The position numbers and the translations under genes are program-made. From Solanum dulcamara (Eukaryota > Streptophyta > Magnoliopsida > Solanales > Solanaceae): DNA of 64,000 nucleotides. The stretch is from contig NC_077247.1 of the NCBI RefSeq assembly GCF_947179165.1, positions 47,164,935 to 47,228,934 on the forward strand, read 5' to 3'. The notes beneath the pieces were generated by a model. That model saw only the letters and a program-made list of their open reading frames with translations, made no database searches and was not told the origin of the DNA. How positions within the stretch are numbered: position 1 is the stretch's first letter; the number at the start of each line of letters is the position of its first letter. Positions 1-11,150 of the stretch are shown here, in pieces.

Positions 1-330
1 GGTGGAATCTAGATACATCACGTACAGTGATATATTCGATCAATTTATCGCATAAAGTGATGTATTCGACGTTCTGATACATCATGTAAATGATGCATCT
101 GATCGATACATCGCGTAAAAAAATGTATCTGACGTTTTGATAAATCAAGTAAAGTAATATATCCTATCGATGCATCGCACACTGATGTATCAGAAAATAG
201 GAAAAAATAGGAATTTTTGCAATTTTTTCAAATGGTAGAAAATTTAAGAGAAAATGATAAAATAAGTTGTGTATTTAGGTAATTTTTGCTATGTAAATAT
301 AGGGCTCTATTACCCTCACTAATAATATTT
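1..330. repeat. Degenerate 'GATACATCAC' dispersed repeat, copy 1
   Basis: This stretch repeats short units of the type GATACATCAC or GATGTATC, then runs into a tract resembling GGAATTTTTGCAATTTTTTC followed by TAAGTTGTGTATTT. A diverged copy with the same order of parts lies at 26,815-27,062. The shared order suggests a dispersed non-coding repeat; I do not recognise the family and see no terminal repeats. Confidence 0.5.
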
Positions 331-425
331 TCCATTTTCAATATAACAATAGTTCCTTATAGAATGTATATAATCTCCAACAAATTATATAAGTATTAGG
401 AAATTACCTTCTCATGGAGTCCTAG

Positions 426-479
426 CTAATGAGAAAGGAGTGTTAATTTCATCTAATGAGAAAGGAGTGTTAATTTCAT
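426..479. repeat. 27-bp perfect tandem duplication
   Basis: Two identical adjacent 27-bp units beginning CTAATGAGAAAGGAG lie at 426-452 and 453-479. There is no sign of function. Confidence 0.9.
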
Positions 480-2165
480 TTACTTCTTATGTTTATTTAA
501 TAAAAAGTAACAGTAGTAGTAATATTTTTGAATTCTTACAATAATTGCCTCTTGGCAAACCAAAATTAAAGAGTGATATGTCCGAGAAGAACCAATTAAT
601 AGAACATGGAAACTTAAATAAAATGAAACATTTTTTCTAAAGGCTAAAAAAAGGCTATTAGTAGTCTAGGAAAACAGAAGCAAACAACCCAATATAAATT
701 ATGAAATGGATTTGGTCATAGGTGTAGTTATTAACATCATCAATTGGAAAGAGATAATTCAAAATGCCACTATTCAAACCTAATTTTAATTGTACGAGAG
801 AACAAATTAATTCTTGTGGTCTTTGTTCAGTTTTAGGAGCATGCACTGCTATTTTTTTATTATTATTTTCACACTAAAAATATTCAGTAATTATTTTCAC
901 ACATATTTTAATTGAATAGTTGAGGGAAAAAAAAATTCCATAAAGAAAATTAGGAAGTTCTTCGCTATTTCAGTGAAAATATATTTTCCATCATGCATTT
1001 TTCAATGAACTGGTTTGATGAAAAATAAGTGGAAAAATTATTTTTATAACATAAATTTCCTGCTGATTCGCGATGAAAAAAGAACTTTATTTCTAATAGT
1101 GATGTGATTCGAGGAAATTAATTTAGTAATTTCTTCTTGTTTTTTTTATGGCAATTCCTTTGTTGGAAATTTTGACTAATTTAAATTAACATTTAAAAGG
1201 TGTAATGAAAAAAGGAAATGTTTTTTACCAAATGGAGCACATATTAAATCAAGTCTAAAATCTTATACCATTTGCTTAAAAGGGGGAAATTCGGGCTATC
1301 ACACTGTAATCAAGAATGTGGTCTAATGATCAATGAAATAAGTTTAGAACCATAATATTTTAGATTCAACACTAAGTGATTCTGTCACACTTGTCCAATT
1401 TTTGATAGACAGAACTACCACTATATATGTTGATTAGAGATAACAAATATTCTATATAATTAATCAAGGTGCATGCAAGTTCATCCGAACATCATGACAA
1501 TAAATATTAAAAAAATCGTGACTATAGTTATGTTGAAAAAAAAAGATTTAAAATTAATTTCAACTTTATAGAGAAAAAATCAATTTTAGAAAAAGAAGAG
1601 TCGTCACTTAATTTTTTAAAGAAATTAAGTAAACTTAATTTAAAAGACCCTAACAAATTTAAGTCTTAAAAATTCAGAGAAAAAGGTACGAGGTTCTTAT
1701 TTCCACTTTGAGAAGGTGTTAAGCATTCAAAGTGGCCGCTAACGCGCAGTTATCCGACGATTTGAAAAATTATTTGACTAACTTTTGAAAATATTAATTT
1801 AAAAGGAAACGAAAACTTTAAAATTATTAATTTTTAGAAAAAATGATCAAACTTAAACATTGAAAATAATATACATGTGTACAAAAAAAATAAAAGTTTA
1901 TCAAATGACTAAGTAAAGGTAGAAAATCATTTAAAGTGTAAATTAACATGAATTGGTTTATCTTTAAGGAAATCTAATTAAGTTAAAATAAATTAAAATT
2001 AATATCTAAGCAAACATAAATAACATAAGTAAATAAATTATTACAACCCAAATCAATATAAATAAATAATAAATAACACATGAAAATATGATCCGACACT
2101 TAGTTTCTTTACGCCTGGATTAAGTTGTTGGGTTATCTGTATTTTGGGCCTTAAGCACAATTCCA

Positions 2166-2470
2166 CTGTATATCGCAGATGTATATACACTGTATATCAG
2201 ACTGTATATACACTGTATATCAAATTGTATATACATTGTATACAATGTATACAATATTATTTTTGTATATCAAACTGTATACACACAGTATACCACCGAT
2301 TTGTCCCATGTATCTACTGTATATCATATTGTATATAAATTGTATATCAGTGTCTACAATATTGTTTTCTTACATATCGGACTGTATAAATACTATATAT
2401 GAGTGTATACAACACTGTTTTCCACCTCTATTTCGTGTATACAACTCAATATCATTATTGAAACCATGTA
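2166..2470. repeat. TGTATATCA / TGTATATACAC minisatellite
   Basis: The motifs ACTGTATATCA and TGTATATACACTG recur in a diverging array for about 300 bp. The open frames across it are tyrosine- and cysteine-rich by-products of the TGTATA repeats and are not taken as genes. Confidence 0.75.
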
Positions 2471-4484
2471 TATTAGCTTCCTTTCTATGTATCAACTTTT
2501 CAGTAATTCGAGCAAGATAACGGGAGACTCAAAACTCAATGATATTCAAGGATGGAGTCCGGAGATAAACTCGAATTGATATCACATGTGCCAAATAAAA
2601 TTAGATAAGCATTTACTCATTTTAAGTTAAATCAAGGAATATATCATGATATTTTAAGTTATTAAATTGATAGGCATCCTAAAGTGACTAACAACATGTA
2701 TTTATGTAGACAAAGGAAAGAAAAGAAGAAATATATTCAAGTAACTAAAGAATACGGATTTAATATATACGTTATACTAGCTCAAATTTTAAAGAAAGAA
2801 TTAAATCAATAAGGCCATGAAAGTTCTAATTAAATAATAACTTTAACACAATTTTTGTTATTTAAATCATGTTAAAAGAAGAAATTGAAAACATGAAAAA
2901 CTATACTAACAAATAATACTACTTAAAAAAATAGTGAACAAAACTAAAAAATTTCATTAAATAATTCTAACATATGATAGCTAATTAATCCTAACACATG
3001 CTAACTATAAGAAATTTCTATCATTAATCTAATTATTCTTAATACATGCTAACTAAAAAAATAAGATTACGAATCAACTAAATGTAAAACATGAAATAAT
3101 TAAATAAAATAAAGTTGAAAAAAGATTTTACCTCTTTTCGGGCAGCGAGACTGAAGATGACGAGCGGAAGACAACTTCACCACCACCTAAGAGCTTGATC
3201 GAACTCCAATCCACATAACAAAATTGAAAATTTAGATTCGTACCTTCGTGAATTCGATGTTATAAGAACACTGTTCTTAGCCTAAATTTCGACTTCAATC
3301 TCCTATTTTTTTTGAAGAAAAATATAGATTGAAAGCTAGAAATTTTTCACAACTTTTAGGCTGGAACAAGAGTCCACAATACTAGCCAAGTTAAGAAAAT
3401 TTCTAACTTTTTGGTGGCTAAAAAAAGCTTCACTTCTTCCCTTTTCTTAATAAGAATATGTGCCTTTATATAGGCTCCAAATATCGCAAATTCTTCATCA
3501 ATTTTCGATTAGGGAGAATGGTTTTTTTTTTCTTTTTTTTTTTTAAAAAAAACTAAAATTTCAAAAATACAAACTATAATTAAACTAACCTAACTAACAT
3601 TGTATTTAGTTAAAAATAAAATCTCTTTAAGATGGTTTTCGAATAACTACATAAATAGTAATCAAAGATATAGTTATATAGAAATATGTTTATATACTAA
3701 AATTTATAAAAAAATAAAAATAGTTAAGAATAACATGAAAATATCTTTGTTTTTATAAAAATCAATTATTTCAAAAATGTTTGAAATTCAAAAAAACTCA
3801 ATAATTAATTTGCATTGTGAAGAATTAAAATTGAGTGTCAACAACTATAATACCACACTCTTAGTGGTAATAATGCAACTATATCTAAACCTATAGTTTA
3901 GAGCTTCCAAACATTTGCGTCTCATTATTAACATTATTAATAACATCTTTTACCAATCTAATCTAATAAAAGTATAGTGCATAGGAAGATTTATTAATCA
4001 TCTCTAGGTTTCTTGTAGTGGCCCCTGCTTCACAACAAAAATGTAATTTGTACTATAAAACCAAATTTAATAACACCTCCAAACCTACTTTCAAATTTGA
4101 CAGGCTAGGCCTATTTTTTTTTCTTCTTTTAAAGCTGGCTAGCCCTAAAGGCTTTTAGACTCAGGCTAACTACTTTTGAAGTATGGGCTTTTTTTAGTTT
4201 TTACCACTCTTAGTTATTTACTGTAACTCATAAAAATAAATACTTTATTAACACATCGGATAAATTGAGGCTACCATTTTGAACTTATAAAAAGAAGACC
4301 TAAATATTCATTTAAAATATATATATATATTTCTAATTATAGCTCTTCTGATGGCTGTTCCATCAACTGTTTGATGCCTGGAAAAAGCCTGTATAGAAAA
4401 AAGAAATAGGTTGAAATTACTGCTTAAAGTTTTAAAATATTTGAAGTAAGTATAATGTTTGTACTATTAATATTCTATTGTCCC

Positions 4485-4907
4485 TGTAATGTTTTTCACT
4501 ATTTAAGTCGCGACTGTCCCGCTCTGACAGGAATAATCCCACTCTGAAGGGATATACGAAAATAGTAAGCTCGAAATTTGTGCTCCAAACTTCCATTTCA
4601 TAACACACTCCTTTTCAAAGACGTATTAAAATATACTCTTCACGCCAACTTCGATTTCGGGAGTTTTACTCACCCGAATGTGATTCCGCGAAGATGTAAA
4701 TGCTTAGTATCGTCTTGTCATCAGCCTGTCCAATTAAATTATAAATTTGACCTCTCATCATTCACGTGATCACCCTAGACTTCACCTGACTCAGAATTCA
4801 TCCAAATCTTGCTTAGGCTCAAATTTTTCAAAGTTATTATCCGAAGTTTTCTAGCTCGAAATCCTTTTCCATTGGACTATTCCTAACGATGGAAACAGAT
4901 CGTTACA
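4485..4907 (-). repeat. Probable 3' LTR of the gypsy element
   Basis: On the minus strand this block begins TGTAACGATCTGTTTCC, just after the polyprotein end, and finishes GTGAAAAACATTACA, giving the TG...CA ends expected of an LTR (423 bp). A CCCGCTCTGACAGG motif at about 4,520 resembles the CCCGCTCTGG motif in the GC-rich insert near 49,860. No copy of this block was found on the right side of the element. Confidence 0.5.
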
Positions 4908-4984
4908 ATAGATACCAATTTACCCGTCACTTGTCCCTGAGTGACTAACTAGGGAAAACAAGGCTAAAGCAAAGATAGAGTACT

Positions 4985-6639
4985 ATCTGTTTCGCCGAAT
5001 AGTTGAGGATACTTGTCTCGCATGTCCTTCTCAGTTTTCCAAGTAGCTTCCTCTACAAGTTTCCATTGCACTTTGACCATATTGATCTATTTAGTCCTCA
5101 ATTTTCGGATGTCACTATCAATAATTGCAATTGGTTCTTCCTCATACCGAAGTTCCTTGTCTAATAATATTGAGTCTCATTTAATGATGTAGTCCCCATC
5201 TCCATGGTACTTTTTTAACATAGACACATAAAACACCGGGTGTACACCAGACAAGCTAGGTGGTAAGGCTAACCTATACGCCACTGGCCCTACACAATTA
5301 AAAATTTCAAAAAGACCAATATAGCGAGGGTTGAGTTTGCCAAACCTCATCACCCCTTTAATGAGTGATACTTTTAGAAGTGCTTGCTCACCAGGCTAGA
5401 ATGTCATATCCCTCACTTTGCGATCAGCATATTCCTTCTGACAACTTTGAGCCGCTAGAAGCTTAGCTTGGATGATTCTTGCCTTATCTTGAGTATCCCT
5501 CATTAAGTCAACCTCCAATGGCTTCACTTCTCCAGCTTTAAACCACCCTATTGGGGACCTACATCTCTTCTCATACAGGACTTCGAATGGTGTCATATCA
5601 ATACTAGCGTGGTAGCTATTGTTGGTAGAACTCATACAAGGTCAAAAACTTGTCCCAATGTCCTCCAAAGCTTATCACACATGACCTTAACATATCTTCC
5701 TACACTTGGATAGTCCTTTTTGACTACCCATCTGTCTATGGATGGAAAGATGGGCTGAAAGTGAGCTGAGTACCCAACTCTTCAATCAACTTACCCCAAA
5801 ATTTCAAAGTGAACTGCGTACCACGGTCTGAAATGATAGATAGCGGCACCCCATGCAGCCTTACCATCTCCTTCACATATATTCTGGCCAACTATTGTGC
5901 ATTGTAATCCACTCTAACTGGAATGAAGTGTACTGACTTGGTTAACCTGTCAACCACCACCCAAATAGAGTCATGCTTTCCCAAAGTCTTAAGAAGTCCC
6001 ACCACGAAATAAATGGCTATTCTCTCCCACTTTCATTCAGGAATGGGCATTCTTTGCAACAGACCTGCAAGTCTAACATTTAGCTACATATTCAGCTATG
6101 TCTTTCTTCATACCCCGACCACCAATATAGCCATTTCAAGTCTTCATACATCTTAGTCACGCAAGGATGAATAGAGTTTCGTGAACCATGAGATTCAAAA
6201 GGGATCTTTTGAATTAGCCCATCTACCCGAGAAACACAAATCTTTTTCCTAAAATGAAGCACCCCACCTGCATCTAGTGTTTAATCTGGAGCCTTGCCCA
6301 TCAAAATCTTTCCTCTAATTTCATTTAAGTATACATCCTCAAACTGCCTGGTGTTGATCTCTTTTATGAAAGTGGGCCTTAGATCAACTCCGATCATTAT
6401 CCCACCTTTATCTCAAATGCCTAGCCTCATGAATCTGGCCTCCAAGGCCTAAATTTCTCTACGTAGGGGTCGCTTAAATCCCCCAAACGAGCTAAATTAT
6501 TCATACGCACCGGTTTATGGCTCAATGCGTCTGCCACCACATTGGTCTTACCTAGATAGTACTTGATGGTGACATCATAGTCTTTAAGTAACTCTATCCA
6601 CCTTCGCTGTCTAAAATTCAAGTGTTTCTCTCTGAACAT
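4985..6639 (-). pseudogene. Gypsy RNase H, integrase and chromodomain-like remnant
   Basis: Three conserved pieces can be read on the minus strand. RNase H end: a DYDVTIKYYLGKTNVVADALSHK block (a form of the usual YHPGKANVVADALSRK) within 6,427-6,639. Integrase core: VDRLTKSVHF and SDRGTQFT within about 5,800-5,960, interrupted by an in-frame stop, and the downstream part ending at 5,396. Chromodomain-like tail: VKVQWKLVEEATWK followed by EKDMRDKYPQLF at about 4,985-5,090, typical of plant chromoviruses. Several stops and frame changes separate the parts. It is a dead pol remnant. Confidence 0.8.
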
Positions 6640-6984
6640 ATACTATAAGCTGCGGTGATCAGTAAACACCTCACACTTGACACCGTATAAATAATGTCTC
6701 CAGATTTTTAGTGCAAATATTACCGCTGCTAACTCCAAGTCATGAGTCAAATAGTTTCTCTCATGCACCTTCAATTGTCGCGAAGCATATGCTACAACAT
6801 TCTTATCTTATATCAACACAACACCCAAATCAAAATGTGTAGCATCACAATAAAAAATAAAATCTTTACCTTCGAATGGCAGGGTCAAAATTGGTGATGT
6901 GGTCAGGAGAGTTTTGATCTTTTGGAAGCTCTCTTCGCACTTGTCAGTCCACTCGAATGGTACTTCCTTTTTAGTAAACCTAGT

Positions 6985-8311
6985 CTAGTGAGTAGTAATA
7001 GAAGCAAAGCTTTTTGCAAACCAACAATAGTAACTAGCCAGCCCCACAAAACTTCTAACCTCTGTCATAGAGCTAGGCCTAGCCCAATTCTTAACTGTCT
7101 TAATCTTCTGTGGGTCCACCATTACCATTTTATTTGAAACAATATGGCCCAAAAAGGCAATCGAAGGCAGCCAAAACTCACACTTAGAAAATTTTGCATA
7201 CATTTTTTGTCTTCCTAGAATACCCAACACAATTTGAAGATGATCTACATGTTCTTGTTCACTCTTTGAATACACCAATATATCATCTATAAACACTATC
7301 ATGAACGAATCCAAAAACGGTTTGAATACCCTATTCATCAAACTCATGAAGGTTGCAGGTGCATTGGTCAACCCAAAAACATTACTAAAAATTTATAGTG
7401 CCACACCTGGTCCTAAAATTTGTTTTGGGCATATCCTCAAGTCAAATTTTCAACTGATGATACCCAGATATAAAATTAATCTTTGAGAAGTTTGAAGCAC
7501 TTTGTAACAGGTTAAACAGGTCATTACTTTGAGACAAAGGGTATTTATTTCTGATGGTAACCTTATTCAACTGTTAGTAGTCAATGCATATTCTCATACT
7601 ACCATCATTTGTTTTGACAAACAACACCAGATCACCCCAAGGGAAAACACTAGGACGAATGCACCCCTTATCAAGAAACTTATGAATCTGAGCCTTAAAC
7701 TCTCTCAACTCTGTCGGGGCCATACAGTTGAGAGGAATGAAAATTAGACGACTACCCTACTCTAAATCAATGCAGAAGTCTATGTCTCGTTCAAGAGGCA
7801 TACCAGGCAAGTCTGAAGGGAAAACCTCCAGAAATTCACACACTATTAGAATAGACTCAACAGAAGGAGACTCTTCCTCTACATTCCGAATATGGGCCAA
7901 ATAGGCCAAATAACCCTGCCCCACTATTTTTCTAACCTAGAGAAAGGATATGACCTTAGCTGCCTGAGGCTTGTACACCCCTTCCCACTCTAACCTTTCT
8001 CTCACCGAGATATTTATAGCCACAGTCTTTGCATTGCAATTAAGTACAACAAAGTAAGGGGACAACCAAGTCATGCCTAAGATCACATCAAAATCTGTCA
8101 TGTCTAACATTACTAAGTCAACCCAAATCTGGTATCCCGTAAATACAACAGAACTAGAACGATACACATAAGTGACTATGACCGACTTTCTAATAGAGGT
8201 AGAAATATGAATAGGGGCATCAAATATATCACACAATGCATCAAAAACCAAGTCATATCTTACATACACATAGGAATAAGTGGAGCCCAGATCAAATAAA
8301 ATAGTACCCAT
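6985..8311 (-). pseudogene. Gypsy protease and reverse transcriptase remnant
   Basis: The right-hand part (7,937-8,311) encodes a retropepsin-like stretch with [11 protein letters not shown], where the family normally has D-[ST]-G or the plant variant DPGST, followed by [12 protein letters not shown]. The reverse transcriptase start ([17 protein letters not shown], then SMRICIDY) is readable at about 7,560-7,760 and is broken by stops. The palm motif is FIDDILVYS within 6,985-7,371, the usual YIDDILVYS with Y to F, followed by [17 protein letters not shown]. The catalytic Asp pair remains but the frame does not. Confidence 0.8.
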
Positions 8312-8519
8312 TCGGTCATAGACAATAATAGTAGCGATGATAACTGAGTCAGATGCCTCTGCCTCGATTTTGCCTGAAATGCATAAAACTGAGTTTGGTC
8401 ATCTTGATGGGCCACTACCTTGCTGGATGGAGTACTTTCTAACCTACACTGTTATAACCCCATCCCCCATGGTCTTTCATATTTCCTCCTTGCCCACTTT
8501 GTGCATGTCGTATGCCACC

Positions 8520-9775
8520 GTTCCTTCCACCTGTTGTGGACACTCCCTCAGTATATGGCCCAAATCTCTATAGTTAAAATAGCCGCAATTAAAAGATGGG
8601 CGTCCACCTGAAAATGATACCCCCAGGCCCTCATGGGCCTGATGCTACTTCAGAGTACCTGAAATAAATTGGCCTAGCAGCAATCATTGGCCTGCCTGAC
8701 CCTCTGGAATAAGATACGTAAAAGTTACTTGCACTCTTGGTCCTTTTAGCCAAAGCCTTGACTTGCCCATCTTTCCTCACACATTTAACTTTCTTAACAA
8801 AATCTGTGACCTCGTTGAAGCTTCTGTCGGACGAAGTCATATGAATAGAAAGTATTGCAACTCGGGGTTGAACTCTTTCACGAACAACCTAATCATTTCA
8901 TCCTCAATAGTGACTAGCTGAGTAGCATACTTGGACAGTGCATGAAATTTGACCTCATAAGCAGTCACTGATAACCCTCCCTCCTCAAGGGTCATAAATT
9001 CATCCTTCTTTCTGTCCCTCATAGTGCGGGGCACATACTTCTTTAAAAATAGAGCATGGAATTGAGCCTAAGTGAGTGGGGGCAACACAGGCGAATGACA
9101 CTCTAGATAGGCCCTGCACCACTAGTTGGCATCTCCCTGCAACTGGAAAGTCACAAACTCCACTCCATGCTAATACACTATGCTGAGCTTATGTAGCATC
9201 TCATAGCAATTAAGAATAAACTCGTATGCATCCTTATTTTTAGTAACCTGAAAAATTGGAGGTTTAAGCTTGAGGAATTTGGTGAGCATATCATGCTCAG
9301 CATCAGTCATCACAAGACCTATTAGTGGCCTTAAAAATACATTTGTGCCTACCACTTCATCATTTGGTTAACCTGCAACAAACTGACGATAAACAGAAGT
9401 TGTTGCTGCAGGCATGGTGGGGATGGCGTCATTGGCAGTTAGCCCACTCAGGAATGCCATTATCTATTGGGCTAAGACTAGATTCATATGGGGGATACCA
9501 GCAGCCCCAGTTTGGGTACCACCCTCTTGTTTTGGCCGCTCCTGTTCCTCTCCAACTTCTACCTCCCTCTTAAACTCATTTTGGGGAACCGAAGGGGCCT
9601 CACCTGCCAGCACCTCCTCACTAAGGATCTCTATTCTAGCAGTTGTTGCCCTCCCTCTGCCCCTGCCTTGCCTACCTCTCCCGCCTCTCTCTCTGTCTCG
9701 CCTTTGAATGGTTGACTCTTCTTTGGTCTCGACTAGAGATATTGGCCAGACATCATTGTAACGTGTGTTAACCAT
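8520..9775 (-). pseudogene. Gypsy gag remnant
   Basis: The presumed start at 9,775 opens MVNTRYNDV, a common opening of plant chromovirus gag proteins, followed by an Arg/Gly-rich tract (RGGRGRQGRGRGRA). The gag core (ESFDxxx-type region with KDEFMTLEEGGLSVTAYEVKF) is at about 8,837-9,034. A degraded zinc knuckle (FNCGYF then GHILRECP) lies near 8,530-8,600; the second Cys of CX2CX4HX4C is replaced. Stops break the frame at several places. Confidence 0.7.
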
Positions 9776-9994
9776 ATATGAAAAAGAGAGTGAAAGAGAT
9801 TAGATACTAATTTGGATCAACAGATATCAATTGGAATCAAGTTATAGCACGAAGAAAGGAAGACAGTAAAACTTTTACTAAAATTCGGTAGCCTCTCAAA
9901 GAAAAATACTAACGTCTCTATATCATTTCGTAAGACTGTACTATACTCATTTTGGTACGACGAGATAAACGAACCTAGGATTTGATACCAATTT

Positions 9995-11150
9995 TGTTAC
10001 GACCTAAACCCATCGTGATTGACACCCACAACACTTATTCTTGTGGGAGAACTATTCTAATATCCCAACAATAATAATTGCAATATGCACACAAGCTTAA
10101 AGATGCGGAAGCAAGTATTAATCAAGACAAGTTCTGAGTTCCCATAAACTAAGAAAACTAACTAGTTATAACCTCCATGGTGCAGAATTAAACACCTTTA
10201 AGAACTGAAAGTTATCGTACCAAAACTCTAAACAAACAAGTTTAGAAGAGGAGTACAACTCCAAATAGAAACTAATAATAAATAGAAACATTGTCTGAAC
10301 ATCTAAGTCCTGCAAAGAAAAGCACTAGAACAACAATAGAGTCCACGACAACCTGAAGGAACAGATCACCCTTGAACTCGAATACACGATCACTCCTCTA
10401 GATGAGGTCTCTCCGCAATCGGCTGAAGATGCACTATACTCAACAAAAGGCAGAGCAAGTGTAGTATCAGTACACAAAACAACGGTGTACTGGTAGGATC
10501 ACACGGTTAACCAGTAAGCGGATCATAGACAAGTCAATTCAACACAATAGGCATATACATATACAAAATAAGTCAACCACATCTCAATATCACAACTCAA
10601 TATCTTCTACATGTTATAATTTCACATAAGGGTCCTCAAGAGACCTACAAACAATTAACTTTGTGCCGGAACGTAACACCCGATCTAAGTATGTGTCAAA
10701 ACATGACACCCTATCTAAATACGTGTGGAACGTGATACCCGATCCAATTTACGTGTCGAAATGTGACACCCGATTCCAAGATATCACAATCACAAGAGCA
10801 TTCAATGTTTATAATATTTATACCACCAAGAACAGGTTCATCACAACAATAGACAAGCAAGTAATCATTTCACATAATCTAGCATGTTTTCCTATTCATA
10901 GACACACATGCATACCATGAAGTAGTTTAATAAGTATATGAAACGCATACGGAAAAATAGACCATCACCTACCTCAAATTCAAGCTTTCACAACCTTATA
11001 ATGCAAGAGTCTTTCCTTTTCAGGTTCGTTCTTCTCGTTCTCTGTATAGAAAACATTAAATACATATCAAGAATCAATTTACGTAGTTGATTCTTACGTT
11101 TAATTGTCAATTTAATGTTTTAAACCTAACCCTAAGAAAATTCAAGTACA
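9995..11150 (-). repeat. Probable 5' LTR of the gypsy element (right end uncertain)
   Basis: On the plus strand it begins TGTTACGACC next to the primer site; TG/CA ends and a TTACGACC start are common in Solanaceae gypsy LTRs. It contains a small tandem array at 10,661-10,782. I could not find its outer end or a target-site duplication. Confidence 0.45.
10661..10782. repeat. About 30-bp imperfect tandem array (4 units)
   Basis: Four units share the core GTG(TC)GAAACGTGACACCCGATC with substitutions and one short deletion. The array lies inside the probable right LTR. Confidence 0.75.

Larger units (their letters stand above)
331..4484. other. Non-coding AT-rich stretch
   Basis: No convincing gene is visible; the open frames are short and AT-driven. 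It contains a perfect two-copy 27-bp tandem repeat (426-479) and a TGTATATCA-type minisatellite (about 2,166-2,470). The part around 1,560-1,760 (GAGTCGTCACTTAATTTT followed by GTACGAGGTTCTTATTTCC) reminds me of sequence near the ends of long gypsy-type plant retrotransposons, but no element could be delimited, so this is only a suspicion. Confidence 0.5.
4485..11150 (-). mobile_element. Decayed Ty3/gypsy LTR retrotransposon (chromovirus-like)
   Basis: Reading the minus strand from right to left, the order is LTR-like sequence, primer site, gag, protease, reverse transcriptase, RNase H, integrase and a chromodomain-like tail, which is the Ty3/gypsy order. TTTGATACCA at 9,981-9,990 is the reverse complement of an initiator tRNA-Met primer site and sits 4 bp from an LTR-like start (TGTTACGACC, 9,995). 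On the left, a TG...CA block at 4,485-4,907 follows the chromodomain end. The coding parts carry many stops, so the element cannot be autonomous. The two LTR-like ends do not resemble each other by eye. The right boundary is uncertain; 11,150 is an estimate. Confidence 0.7.

Noticed and set aside
9325..9715. Plus-strand frames opposite the gypsy gag start
   Set aside because: They are translations opposite the Arg/Gly-rich gag tract; the minus-strand frame matches known gag.
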